Shown piece by piece: positions 13,358-21,895 of a stretch of DNA of 22,373 bases. A program made the translations under genes and the position numbers. Numbering within the stretch: the stretch's first letter is position 1; every line of letters begins with the position of its first letter. The notes under the pieces are model-generated. The model saw nothing but the letters and a program-made list of their open reading frames with translations, was not told the DNA's origin and did not search any database. Source of the stretch: JASFWK01 sp050049355 (GTDB lineage Bacteria; Chloroflexota; Anaerolineae; B4-G1; DUEL01); the NCBI GenBank assembly GCA_050049355.1, contig JASFWK010000026.1, positions 1 through 22,373 of the forward strand. Direction: 5' to 3'.

Positions 13358-14257
13358 ATGTCTGAAGAATCTGTTGTAGTGGCCCAGGGATTGGAAAAGA
13401 CCTACGGTAAAGTCCGCGCGCTGCGGGACGTTGATCTGGAGGTGCAGCGCGGTGAGATCTTTGGCTATCTCGGGCCGAACGGAGCCGGAAAGACGACGAC
13501 CATCCGCTGCCTGCTGGACCTCATCCGCCCCAACGGTGGCACCGTGCGGGTGCTGGGCATTGATCCCCAGGCCGACCCGGTGGCAGTGCGTACCCGCACC
13601 GGCTACCTGCCGGGTGAGCTGGCGCTGGATCCCAACATGACGGTCGAGGATACGCTTCGCTACTTCAATGCCCTACGGGGAAACAAAGTGGATTGGGGCT
13701 TCGCGCGCCAGCTCACCGAGCGTCTCGATCTCCCTCTCAAGCCCCCTATCAAGAACCTGTCGCACGGCAACAAGCAAAAGGTCGGTGTTGTGCAGGCCAT
13801 GATGCACCGCCCGGAGCTGCTCCTGCTGGATGAGCCGACGCTCGGCCTGGATCCGTTGATGCAACAAGAAGTGCTTCGCTTGATTACTGAGGCAAAGACC
13901 AATGGTGCCACCATCTTCTTCTCTTCCCACATCATGAGCGAGGTAGAGGCGGTGGCGGAGCGCGTGGCTATCATCCGCAAGGGTGTGGTGGTGGAGGTGG
14001 CCGAGCCTGCCACTCTGATTAACCGCGCCCTGCGACGCGCCCATGTCCGCTTCAAGCAGCCAGTGGACATCGGCCCGCTGGCGAACGTACCTGGTGTGAC
14101 GGTGTTATCGCAGGATGATGGAACGAGCGTGCTGCTGCAGGTGGAAGGGGAGATGGACGGCCTCATCAAGGGGCTGGCCGCCTTCCCGGTGAGCGATTTC
14201 GAGACCGAGCGCCCTTCGCTAGAGGAGATCTTCCTGGCTTACTACGAGGGTGATTAG
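13358..14257 (+). CDS. ABC transporter ATP-binding protein (exporter type)
   Basis: 299-residue ATPase of the drug/antibiotic exporter group, which would power the permease encoded next. Walker A is GPNGAGKTT (near residue 41), signature LSHGNKQKVG (near 134), Walker B LLLLDEPTLGLD (near 154) and the switch histidine is in FFSSHIMSEVE (near 190). The LSxGNKQK signature variant is usual in BcrA-like exporters. A C-terminal ~80-residue accessory region follows. The ATG at 13358 has an excellent AAAGGAGG site; the frame is open further upstream but that part is shadow of the regulator gene. The permease starts 12 bases after its stop. Confidence 0.93.
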   Translation: MSEESVVVAQGLEKTYGKVRALRDVDLEVQRGEIFGYLGPNGAGKTTTIRCLLDLIRPNGGTVRVLGIDPQADPVAVRTRTGYLPGELALDPNMTVEDTLRYFNALRGNKVDWGFARQLTERLDLPLKPPIKNLSHGNKQKVGVVQAMMHRPELLLLDEPTLGLDPLMQQEVLRLITEAKTNGATIFFSSHIMSEVEAVAERVAIIRKGVVVEVAEPATLINRALRRAHVRFKQPVDIGPLANVPGVTVLSQDDGTSVLLQVEGEMDGLIKGLAAFPVSDFETERPSLEEIFLAYYEGD

Positions 14258-14269
14258 AGGGAGGGGAAA

Positions 14270-15124
14270 ATGATAACTGTCTTCCGCTATACGCTGCGTC
14301 GTTTCCGAGGCCAAATCCTCGGTTGGGGCATTGCCCTCGCCCTGCTGGGCTTGTTGCTCATTTCGATGTGGGACTCTTTGGCAGCGGAGCAGGAACAGTT
14401 TGCGGAACTGCTAGAGATCTATCCGTCCGAGATCGCCGCGTTCATGGGCGACATTAGCAGCATGGTCACGCCGGAAGGATGGGTCTCCATAGAATTCTTT
14501 TCCTACATGCCGCTCATCCTGGGTATCTTCGGAGTGATGGCGGGCAGTGGCCTGCTGGTAAGCCACGAGGAGAGCGGTACACTGGATCTGATCCTGGCCT
14601 ATCCCGTGAGCCGCACGGCGCTTTTCATAGGCCGACTGCTGGCTTTCATCGCTGCAACTGTGGCCATCCTCGTCATAGCCTGGCTGGGCCTCGTCGTTCC
14701 CATGAACTGGTCTTCGATGGACATCGGATGGGGCAGAATGTGGCTACCTTTGCTATCGCTGCTGGCAGAGTTGCTGCTCTTTGGCACGCTTGCGCTGTTC
14801 CTCAGCATGCTCCTCCCATCGCGTCGCCTGGCGGCCACGACGGCCGGCCTGCTGTTGGTGGCCAGCTTTTTCATCACCGGCCTGGCGAAGATCAACGAGG
14901 ATTTGGAGCCCGTCGCCAGGCTGTCGCCCCTCAACTACCATCAGACCCAAGATGCCTTCCAGGGGCTGAATGGTACCTGGTTCACCGGTTTGCTCGCCGC
15001 GGCGGTGGTTTTCGCCGCCCTGGCCTGGTGGCGCTTCCGGCGGCGGGATATCCGCGTGGGTGGAGAGGGCGGCTGGAGGCTGCCTTCGCTGCCTTTCCTC
15101 CGCCGCGCTGGCGCCGGGCGATGA
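14270..15124 (+). CDS. ABC-2 type exporter permease
   Basis: 284-residue membrane protein with six predicted membrane segments. The first (about residues 18-36) is followed by an ~50-residue outer loop that includes EIAAFMGDISSMVTPEGW, and the remaining segments cluster from residue 78 to 260. The cytoplasmic motif SHEESGTLDLILAYPVSRT after segment two is the hallmark of ABC-2 permeases that partner with BcrA-like ATPases. A strong GGGAGGGG site precedes the ATG. With the ATPase it makes a complete exporter; whether it moves a drug, lipid or peptide is unknown. It is followed by the remnant of a methyltransferase gene. Confidence 0.88.
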   Translation: MITVFRYTLRRFRGQILGWGIALALLGLLLISMWDSLAAEQEQFAELLEIYPSEIAAFMGDISSMVTPEGWVSIEFFSYMPLILGIFGVMAGSGLLVSHEESGTLDLILAYPVSRTALFIGRLLAFIAATVAILVIAWLGLVVPMNWSSMDIGWGRMWLPLLSLLAELLLFGTLALFLSMLLPSRRLAATTAGLLLVASFFITGLAKINEDLEPVARLSPLNYHQTQDAFQGLNGTWFTGLLAAAVVFAALAWWRFRRRDIRVGGEGGWRLPSLPFLRRAGAGR

Positions 15125-15188
15125 GGCATAGCCAAACAGCGCGCTGGCGGCCCAGTCGGGCGAGGTGTACCTCTGCTCACTGGGCCGC

Positions 15189-15285
15189 CTGGGCTCTTAC
15201 TGGTTGCTCATCGCGCGAGGAGCTGTCGGATTTCGCTGATTGTGCCCGACGTGTGCGGTATCGGCTGGTGCCGGGCGTCTGGTAG
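15189..15285 (+). pseudogene. Remnant of a third isoprenylcysteine-methyltransferase-like gene
   Basis: A degraded 3' end of a gene like the two that follow. One frame (15189-15215) reads LGSYWLLIA, matching the LGSLWAL block of the intact copies. After a frame change and the loss of about 20 codons, REELSDFADCARRVRYRLVPGVW (15214-15285) matches the C-terminal DELDGYKEYARRVRYRLLPGLW of copy 2 almost residue for residue, including the final Trp and stop. The sequence just after the stop (TGGTAGTCGC) is the same as after copy 1. No upstream part of the gene survives; the exporter permease ends 64 bases before. Confidence 0.75.
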
Positions 15286-15331
15286 TCGCGCAATATGCGA
15301 AGCAACTGAATGTCATCCAGGAGAGGTTACA

Positions 15332-16057
15332 GTGGACGCCAATACATCTGTGGAAGGGGCCGGGGGGGAATCTGGCACAACCGGCGGGATCTTGAGATGG
15401 CTGTTACGAGTCGGTGTCTTCACACTGATCCTGGCGGCGAGCCTGTTGCTCTCGTCGAGCCGCCTGGACTGGGTGATGGCATGGGTCTATATCGGCATAT
15501 ACATCGCCGCCCAGGTTGTCACCGCGCTCGTCCTGATACCCAAGAGCCCGGAGTTGCTGGCAGAACGCGCTCAGAGTGAGGGGCCCAGGGACTTGGACAG
15601 GGTGCTTGCCGGCATTATGGCCTTGTTCGGCCCGGTGGCTATGTGGGCCGTGGCCGGGTTGGACGTGCGCTGGGAGTGGTCGTCGCTGATGCCGCTTGCG
15701 CTCCAGGTCGTCGCGTTGGCAATCGTGATGCTGGGGTCCTTGCTGACGATCTGGGCGATGGCGTCCAACGAGTTCTTCTATGGCGTTCTTCGTGTCGAAA
15801 AAGACCGGGGACATACCACCGCCACCGGCGGGCCTTACCGGTACGTGCGTCATCCGGGCTACGCTGGGGCGATTGTGTTCGATCTGGCAACGCCGGTGGC
15901 TCTCGGTTCGCTGTGGGCGCTCCTCCCGGCGGCGCTAACGGTGTGCGCCATCGTCGTGCGCACGGCGCTGGAAGATAAGGCGTTGCGAGAACAACTTGAG
16001 GGGTACAAAGAGTACGCCCAGCAGACGCGCTACCGCCTGCTGCCGGGCATCTGGTAG
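15332..16057 (+). CDS. Isoprenylcysteine carboxyl methyltransferase-like membrane protein (copy 1)
   Basis: 241-residue membrane enzyme of the ICMT/PEMT-like methyltransferase superfamily, with about five membrane segments (residues 20-42, 48-68, 90-110, 120-145, 180-205). The SAM-binding signature is GGPYRYVRHPGYAG, and the C-terminal RTALEDKALREQLEGYKEYA followed by RYRLLPGIW is typical of bacterial members, which are usually of unknown substrate. The GTG at 15332 was chosen because AGGAGAGG lies five bases upstream and because the resulting N-terminus (DANTSV) matches that of copy 2 (GSNASV); an extended frame to 15242 covers the degraded copy. It sits in an operon after the exporter genes, so it may modify a lipid or the exported compound. 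Confidence 0.85.
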   Translation: MDANTSVEGAGGESGTTGGILRWLLRVGVFTLILAASLLLSSSRLDWVMAWVYIGIYIAAQVVTALVLIPKSPELLAERAQSEGPRDLDRVLAGIMALFGPVAMWAVAGLDVRWEWSSLMPLALQVVALAIVMLGSLLTIWAMASNEFFYGVLRVEKDRGHTTATGGPYRYVRHPGYAGAIVFDLATPVALGSLWALLPAALTVCAIVVRTALEDKALREQLEGYKEYAQQTRYRLLPGIW

Positions 16058-16090
16058 TCGCCAAAGTGTACATAGCTCAGGAAGTGTAGA

Positions 16091-16810
16091 ATGGGCTCCA
16101 ATGCATCTGTCGGCCGGCCAAGTGATAACTCCGACTTGACAGGCAAAGTTCGGAAACGGATGCTCCAGGTCATTTTCCAGTTCCTGTTCCTGGCGGTGCT
16201 CCTGTTCATCTCGTCGGGCCATCTGGGCTGGATGTGGGCGTGGGCCCATCTCGGAGTGGGGGTGGGTATCCTGATCGTCAACGTGTCGGTCATGCCCCCG
16301 GAGTTGATCGCGGAACGTGGTCGGACTGATAGGAAGGACGTCAAAGCCTGGGACAGAGTGCTTACCAGCCTCAGCGTCCTCCCCGCGCTCGGCGCTCCAA
16401 TCGTGGCCGGGCTGGATGAGCGCTGGGGGTGGTCGCCACAACTGGCTTTGGTGATTCATCTCCTGGGGTTGGTTTTCATCGCGCTGGGACAGGGCTTGTT
16501 TACCTGGGCGATGGTATCTAACAAGTTCTTCTCCACCGCTGTTCGCATCCAGGCGGACCGGGATCATACCGTCGCCACCGGCGGGCCGTACCGGTACGTG
16601 CGCCATCCGGGCTACGTCGGGTATATCACCGCCTCGTTCGCCACGGCCCTGGCCCTCGGCTCGCTGTGGGCGCTCGTTCCGGCTGGGCTTGGGATGTGCC
16701 TTCTCGTCGTCCGAACGGCGCTGGAGGACAGGACGCTATTGGATGAGCTGGATGGCTACAAAGAGTATGCCCGGCGCGTGCGCTATCGGCTGCTGCCGGG
16801 CCTCTGGTGA
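16091..16810 (+). CDS. Isoprenylcysteine carboxyl methyltransferase-like membrane protein (copy 2)
   Basis: 239-residue tandem paralogue of the preceding gene, 33 bases downstream. It has the same membrane layout, SAM motif (GGPYRYVRHPGYVG) and C-terminal block (RTALEDRTLLDELDGYKEYA, then RYRLLPGLW). By eye the two are roughly half identical, with conservation highest in the C-terminal half and lowest in the membrane segments that would face the substrate (SSGHLGWMWAWAHL against SSSRLDWVMAWVYI). This suggests that the copies act on different lipids or small molecules. An AGGAAG site precedes the ATG. Confidence 0.85.
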   Translation: MGSNASVGRPSDNSDLTGKVRKRMLQVIFQFLFLAVLLFISSGHLGWMWAWAHLGVGVGILIVNVSVMPPELIAERGRTDRKDVKAWDRVLTSLSVLPALGAPIVAGLDERWGWSPQLALVIHLLGLVFIALGQGLFTWAMVSNKFFSTAVRIQADRDHTVATGGPYRYVRHPGYVGYITASFATALALGSLWALVPAGLGMCLLVVRTALEDRTLLDELDGYKEYARRVRYRLLPGLW

Positions 16811-16879
16811 TGTGTGAGGGATATTGGGTACTGCGTGTTCCGTTCCCCTCATTACGCAATACGGCTGTAGGAGTGTCAG

Positions 16880-17440
16880 ATGATTCTCAAGAATCTCTTG
16901 CGCCGCAAAGGTCGCACCATTCTCACCCTGGTCGGCATCTCTATCGGCGTGGCGGCCATTATTGCGCTGGGAGCGATGGCCGAGGGGATGAGGGCGGGCT
17001 ACTCTGCGATGACCCGAGGCAGCCAAGCTGATTTGGTGCTCACCCAGAAAGGCGCGATAGATGTCACCATGGGGGGCGTGGAGGAGCCGGTTGCCGACCA
17101 ACTGCTGACTTGGCCGGAGGTAACCGATGTGGACGGCATGCTCATTGGCAACGTCCAGGCTGAGGACGCTCCCTACTTCTTCATCTTCGGCTACGATCCT
17201 GACGGGTTATCCATCGCTCACTTTCGCATCGTCGCGGGAGATTCGCTAGCGGAGGCGCACGGCGTGCGGGGAAAGCCACTTATCCTGGGGCGGGGCGCGG
17301 CACGGAGTCTGAATAAGGAGGTGGGGGATGCCCTCCGCATCACCGGCGGCGTCTTTCGCGTCGTCGGTATCTACGAAACGGGGGATGGGTTCGAGGATAG
17401 TGGGGTGGCCATCTCGCTGGAGGAAGCGCAGGCGCTTCTG
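16880..17440 (+). pseudogene. FtsX/MacB-type ABC permease, N-terminal fragment
   Basis: The first ~187 codons of a MacB-like permease. LRRKGRTILTLVGISIGVAA is the first membrane segment with its typical basic lead-in, and the following ~150 residues are the extracytoplasmic MacB periplasmic-core-like domain (GVEEPVADQLLTWPEVTDVD, then GRGAARSLNKEVGD and FRVVGIYETGDGFEDSG). At EEAQALL the homology stops abruptly and the DNA continues, in a different frame, as the end of an ABC ATPase. The second half of the core domain and the last three membrane segments are missing. The unshifted frame runs on to a meaningless stop at 17518. Confidence 0.85.
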
Positions 17441-17672
17441 CGTCGTCACGCACGATCCGGCGGTGGCCAGGCAGACCGACCGCGTTTTGATCATGCGCGA
17501 CGGTCGCGTTGTGCATGAGCACACGATAGGGACTCCCCTTGAGGAGGACCTGGCTGCCTTCAGGCGCTCTGGCCTGGGGAAGGCGATCCTGGAAGGGGAT
17601 GAGGAGGCGCTAGCTCAGCTGAACTCTGAAGAGCGGGCCACGCTGCGGAAACTGCTTGAAGGTGCCGTGTGA
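17439..17672 (+). pseudogene. ABC ATPase, C-terminal fragment (partner of the broken permease)
   Basis: The last ~77 codons of a LolD/MacB-type ATPase, beginning exactly at the switch region: VVTHDPAVARQTDRVLIMRD, then GRVVHEH. The ~150 preceding residues with Walker A, signature and Walker B are absent. An ~50-residue tail (LAAFRRSGLGKAILEGDEEA and so on) is present and ends in TGA. Direct joining to the permease fragment at about 17440 indicates one deletion that removed the 3' part of the permease and the 5' part of this gene, together roughly a kilobase or more. No ribosome-binding site or start belongs to this piece. Confidence 0.85.
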
Positions 17673-17745
17673 GACCTGCAGGGCACTCTCCTATACACAC
17701 TGCGAGCTGATTGGTCGTCCTGCTGTAGATACCGCTCCAATAGCA

Positions 17746-18213
17746 CTAGGTTCCCTTTCCCAGAACCTCAGTGGTTTGCTCCCTTCTCCAGAGCGAGTGC
17801 AGCAGGGTCAGGTACGAACCAAAGATTGTCGCCAACAACTGCAGAAACGGCGATATTGCTATCATCAGCACCAACCAGCCGATGAAGCTTGCTCTGGGCT
17901 CGTAGAGAATCATCGGCATTCCGAAGTTGGCCAGGTCCGCGCTGGAGTCAGACAGCATGGGAATGCATCTTCCCCAGATCACAGCCATCACGACCAAAGT
18001 GAAGCCCGAGGTGACTGCCGCGTAGCAGAGGATCTTTCCCATTGCTTCGCAGATCTCTGCCGTGGCGGTTATCTTGACGATGTACCATCCGACGAAGAAG
18101 CCGAAGAGGATGCAGAGGATTGGAACCCCCATGCCCATACCAACGAGAATCGTATCGAGGAAGATGAAGACTAACAGAGCCCATTTGGGTTTGAGGGTGA
18201 AGATCCTATTCAT
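17746..18213 (-). CDS. Small membrane protein, unknown function
   Basis: 155-residue protein with four hydrophobic segments (about residues 12-45, two closely spaced, then 63-83 and 108-135) and a short basic N-terminus (MNRIFTLKPKW). A GGGAGGAG site lies about 13 bases before the ATG, slightly far. I recognise no family. It lies 94 bases after the URO-D gene on the same strand and could be the last gene of the penicillin-acylase cluster. Codon use and hydrophobic pattern look like a real protein, unlike the antisense frame at the same place. Confidence 0.6.
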   Translation of the reverse strand: MNRIFTLKPKWALLVFIFLDTILVGMGMGVPILCILFGFFVGWYIVKITATAEICEAMGKILCYAAVTSGFTLVVMAVIWGRCIPMLSDSSADLANFGMPMILYEPRASFIGWLVLMIAISPFLQLLATIFGSYLTLLHSLWRREQTTEVLGKGT

Positions 18214-18307
18214 CTATCGAATTACTCCTCCCGACTGAAGACGTGCTTGGTGTGTTTGAGATCTTCCTTCCACGTGTCAGAGTCGTCCCGTCGACCGGGC
18301 TTTGCCA

Positions 18308-19336
18308 TTATGGGGCACTTGCCTGGGTTGGCGATCGGGTCGTCGCGGTGAAGGCCTCTACGACTGCCAACGCGTTTTCGGTGGGCACTTCGGACATGAG
18401 CGGCTTGGACGGGGCCAGGATATAGCCGCCACCACGACCGAGCTCCTGGCACAGTCTCCTGACTTCCGAACGAATCTCCTGCGGTGTGCCAAAGGGCAGC
18501 AGCCGTTGGGTGCCCAAGCCACCCCAGAGACGCAAGTCTCTTCCGTAGCGTCGCTTGATCTCGTAGACATCCATGGCCTCAGGTTGAAGCGATTCCAGAA
18601 CATCCAGCCCAGACTCGATCATCTCTGGGATGATCTCGAATACATTGCCGCAGCAGTGATGGAACGTCCATTTGCCGCCAGCGTGAACCGCCGAGTTGAA
18701 TTGCTGAACTCGCGGCTTGATGAACGTCCGCCACAGGTTGGGCCCCATGATCATGCCGCGCTGAGCGCCCCAGTCGTCGGAGAGCAAGATGCCATCAATG
18801 GGCAGTGTCAGCAGCCGCTCTACGATGCGCAAGTGGATGTTCAGGACCCCATCCAGCAATTCGGCGTAGAACGCTCGATGGAGCAGCATGTCCGTCAGCG
18901 CGTTCTCGAAGCCGCGGAGTGTCCATGAGCGTTCGAAGATGCCGAATCCTGTTGAGGCCACGATGAATTGCCCGTGCGTTTGGGCTCTCCTGATCTGCTG
19001 ATGAACGAGATCCTCGTTCCACAGCGCGTCGATCTCCGGCCAGGAGTAGTCGGAGAGATCGGGCTCCGGCAGGGCGAGATTCTCCAGATGGAAGGGGCGC
19101 TTGTCCGTGCACCAGGTGGACCCGAAGGCGTCTGTGTAGGAGGCGGCGCCTTCGCGCACGCTCAGCGTGGGCAGTTGAACCAGGGCGATGTGATCCTCCA
19201 CTCGCTTGCGCCAGGTCGGGCCGCCGAGGCGGGCATCCATCCGCCGTCCGACCTCATCCTCCATTGGAAGGGTGTAGGGCAAGATGTCGGGTTCCTCGAA
19301 ATCGAGGGCGGCTAACACGCGATCCCGACAGTTCAA
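18308..19336 (-). CDS. Uroporphyrinogen decarboxylase (URO-D) family protein, MtaA/CmuA-like
   Basis: 342-residue TIM-barrel protein of the URO-D superfamily. The family start CRDRVLAALDFEEPDILPY is present. DGILLSDDWGAQRGMIMGP and the metal-binding type motif TFHHCCGNV, then ESGLDVLESLQPEAMD and LWGGLGTQRLL, match the corrinoid methyltransferase branch (MtaA, MtbA, CmuA) rather than HemE, which needs an N-terminal Arg-rich substrate motif not seen here. The TTG at 19336 is chosen because GGGGAAGGAA precedes it and it gives the standard MNCRDRV start; a GTG at 19360 would add eight residues. The methyl substrate is unknown and no corrinoid protein gene is adjacent, so a methyltransferase role is inferred. 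Confidence 0.82.
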   Translation of the reverse strand: MNCRDRVLAALDFEEPDILPYTLPMEDEVGRRMDARLGGPTWRKRVEDHIALVQLPTLSVREGAASYTDAFGSTWCTDKRPFHLENLALPEPDLSDYSWPEIDALWNEDLVHQQIRRAQTHGQFIVASTGFGIFERSWTLRGFENALTDMLLHRAFYAELLDGVLNIHLRIVERLLTLPIDGILLSDDWGAQRGMIMGPNLWRTFIKPRVQQFNSAVHAGGKWTFHHCCGNVFEIIPEMIESGLDVLESLQPEAMDVYEIKRRYGRDLRLWGGLGTQRLLPFGTPQEIRSEVRRLCQELGRGGGYILAPSKPLMSEVPTENALAVVEAFTATTRSPTQASAP

Positions 19337-19421
19337 GGCGTTTCCTTCCCCACTTACCACCGAGTCATCTGGCCCAGAAGCTCGAGTGCCCGGGAAATCA
19401 GATTCAGCACCTCCCGGCCGG

Positions 19422-21854
19422 TCAGCTCTGCGGCATCAGGACCAGCACTCCCTCTGCGTCTGCCTCCACGTCGCTCCGCTGCCACAACATTGGGTGGTAC
19501 TCAATGTTGCGCCAGGGATCAATCATATCGTCGTAGTGGCGGTGGTAGGGGTGGCCGGACTGGCCGGTGGTGTGCATTGAGACCGAGCGGGTCAGGTCCC
19601 CCAGATCCACGATCTGGCGGTATGAGGGGACGGTCACCACGCCGTAGGGATCATTCAGGCTGTAGCCGGTGTTGTTGACCGTGGCGATGCTGCCGTCCAC
19701 CGGGAACGATCCTCGATTGAAGATCGCTTCTATGGGGCCGATCCCGGATTGGCCCAGGCTCTGGTTCTCGAAGGTAGCGGTGTGTAAATCTCCCCAGCGC
19801 CAGCGTGTCACGTCCTTTCCCAGCGTCTCGGTCAGCTCATCCACCGCCTGATCCAGCGCCTCGAGGAGGATCTCATCCCGCGCCTCCACCTCGGGCGTGG
19901 TGATATCATCGAACCAGGGTGAGCTGGGGTCCGCCAGAAGGTTCACCAACGCCGGCCTGCTGGTACCACGAGACCGGCGCAAGAGCTGCTCCCCCATCTC
20001 GTCGCCAAAGGTCAGATCGATCAGGTGGAGATGGAAGACCTCGAAGAGGGCGGCCTCGCTGCTTTCTCGCCCCGCTTGCCCATTCCACTGCCGCAGCAGA
20101 TCGAGCGCCTCCGCCAGCCGAGGTTCATCGCTGGAAAGGGGTTGTAGGTAGCGTACGATCGCCTCGGCGTAGACCGACCTGCTATCTCCCTGAACGGTCT
20201 GAAGGTCCTCAAGAGAGAGGGAGGCATCGGCCTCGATCAGTTCCACGATCCGCTGTGCCCGGAAGCCTGGGGCCCAGTCCATCGAGAGGAAGTGGGGATA
20301 GTTCGGCCCGACCACGGCGTTGTTGGCCGTCACGATGTATCCCTCCGGCGGGTTGAACGCGCGGGGCAGCTCATCGAAGGGGATGGTGTCCACCCACTCG
20401 TACTCCCCGGTCCAGCCGGGCACCGGCATCGAGCCATCGCCGGAAGCGCGAATGGGAATACGTCCGGGGGCCTGATAGCCGATGTTGCCATCGGCGTCGG
20501 CATAGACGAAGTTCTGGCTGGGCACGTTCCAGTACGAAAGTGCGTCGCGGAACTGGTCCCAATTGGTGGCCTGGTTCAAGAGGAGCACACTGCGCAGCAG
20601 CGCCCCGGGCTGAAGCCCGGTCCAGGAGAGGGCCAGCGGCTGCCAACCGAAGGACCACTCCTCCTCAGTACCGCCGACCACGTCGTTGATGATGGGGCCG
20701 TGGCGGGTGATGCGGGCGTTCACCACCACTGGTTCCTCCTCGCCAGCGACGGCAATCTCCTCGCGGACGACTTCCATATCCAGCCATTCCCCCTGGTATT
20801 CGTATTGGTTGGGGTTCTCCGGGTTGACCCGTTCGATGAACAGATCCTGCACATCCGGCCCCAGGTTGGTGACACCCCATGCGATGTGATCGTTGTGGCC
20901 GATGATGACGCCGGGGGCACTGGCGAAAGAGGCGCCGACGACGTTGTAGGGGCAATCAGGCCCCACGGGGTCGCAGTGGAGGCCAATCTCATACCATATC
21001 GATGGCATCTGGATGCCCAGGTGTGGATCGTTGGCCAGGATGGGCATGCCGGTCTCGGTGCGGCTCCCGGCGATGCTCCAGTTGTTGCTGCCCAGGTCAT
21101 CGCCCATTCCGAAGGCGTGCGTCTCAAAGGCGGCTTGAGGCACCGCATCCAGCGACGCTCCCGTCAGGGGATGGGGCACGATAATCGGGTAGTCTTCTGG
21201 GTAGGGAGGCACCAGTGTGTCAATGACGGGGGTCCCCAGCCGGGCAGCGAGGTGGGCACGGAGGAGTTCGTCGCTCATATTCCCTCCGAGATCCCAGGCC
21301 ATCACCTTGGCCCATGTGAAGGTGTTGAGGGGGGTCCACGGCTCCGGCTCAAACTTGACGCCGGTGAGGCCCAAGATGGTGAACTCGAGCCCTAGCCGAC
21401 CCCTATGGCTTGAGACGTAGGTGTTGACTCCTTCTGCGTAGGCCTCCAACGCCGCTCGGGTCTCATCGTCTAGTTGCTCCAGTTCCTGGACGGCGGTGCG
21501 GTGCCAGCCCAGGGTGCGGATGAAGCGGTCAGAGTCGAGGGCGGACTCGCCCAGGACCTCCGACAGCCGCCCGGAGCCAATGCGCCGCCAGAACTCCATC
21601 TGCCAATAGCGATCCTGTGCGTGGACGTACCCCTGAGCGAGGAAGAGGTCGTGAGGGTTGGAGGCGTAGATGTGGGGGATGCCCCAACTATCGCGGATGA
21701 TGGTGACCTCCGCCTGGAGACCTTCTACTTGGATTGCTCCATCGGTCTGAGGCCAGGGGCGACGTACAGCGAAGAAGCCGCAGCCGAACCCAATCAGCCC
21801 CAGGGTCAATACGATCAAAGTGACTATGAGGAGTACTCGCATGAACGCGTGCAT
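19422..21854 (-). CDS. Penicillin acylase family protein (N-terminal nucleophile hydrolase), membrane-anchored
   Basis: 810-residue amidase precursor. Residues 4-30 are a hydrophobic signal or anchor segment, so it acts outside the cytoplasm. The alpha-chain motif VTIIRDSWGIPHIYA, then GYVHAQDRYWQMEFWRRIG follow. The autoproteolytic site is G/SNNWSIAG with predicted nucleophile Ser256, and NDPHLG lies just after. The beta-chain shows HNDHIAWGVTNLGPDVQDLF, VTANNAV, and HTTGQSGHPYHRHYDD near the end. The precursor cuts itself into ~255- and ~555-residue chains. Family members hydrolyse penicillins, acyl-homoserine lactones or other N-acyl amides; the physiological substrate here is unknown. The ATG at 21854 has AAGGAGG six bases upstream; a longer frame to 21890 has no such site. 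Confidence 0.95.
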   Translation of the reverse strand: MHAFMRVLLIVTLIVLTLGLIGFGCGFFAVRRPWPQTDGAIQVEGLQAEVTIIRDSWGIPHIYASNPHDLFLAQGYVHAQDRYWQMEFWRRIGSGRLSEVLGESALDSDRFIRTLGWHRTAVQELEQLDDETRAALEAYAEGVNTYVSSHRGRLGLEFTILGLTGVKFEPEPWTPLNTFTWAKVMAWDLGGNMSDELLRAHLAARLGTPVIDTLVPPYPEDYPIIVPHPLTGASLDAVPQAAFETHAFGMGDDLGSNNWSIAGSRTETGMPILANDPHLGIQMPSIWYEIGLHCDPVGPDCPYNVVGASFASAPGVIIGHNDHIAWGVTNLGPDVQDLFIERVNPENPNQYEYQGEWLDMEVVREEIAVAGEEEPVVVNARITRHGPIINDVVGGTEEEWSFGWQPLALSWTGLQPGALLRSVLLLNQATNWDQFRDALSYWNVPSQNFVYADADGNIGYQAPGRIPIRASGDGSMPVPGWTGEYEWVDTIPFDELPRAFNPPEGYIVTANNAVVGPNYPHFLSMDWAPGFRAQRIVELIEADASLSLEDLQTVQGDSRSVYAEAIVRYLQPLSSDEPRLAEALDLLRQWNGQAGRESSEAALFEVFHLHLIDLTFGDEMGEQLLRRSRGTSRPALVNLLADPSSPWFDDITTPEVEARDEILLEALDQAVDELTETLGKDVTRWRWGDLHTATFENQSLGQSGIGPIEAIFNRGSFPVDGSIATVNNTGYSLNDPYGVVTVPSYRQIVDLGDLTRSVSMHTTGQSGHPYHRHYDDMIDPWRNIEYHPMLWQRSDVEADAEGVLVLMPQS

Positions 21855-21895
21855 AGCGAACCTCCTTGCACTGTGATGGGACCGGCACAAGTCCG

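Noticed and set aside
14479..15285. + strand frame of 268 codons ending at 15285
   Set aside because: Most of it is out-of-frame shadow of the exporter permease; only its last ~23 codons are real, as the remnant of the methyltransferase gene.
17656..18174. + strand frame of 172 codons
   Set aside because: It is antisense to the small membrane protein at 17746-18213, has no membrane or domain pattern, and is rich in residues typical of a shadow frame.
18302..18928. + strand frame of 208 codons
   Set aside because: It is antisense to the URO-D family gene, which has clear family motifs.
20292..21395. Long + strand open frame of 367 codons
   Set aside because: It lies entirely antisense to the penicillin acylase gene, whose motifs are clear; the translated sequence has no family pattern and the frame is open because of GC-rich codon bias.
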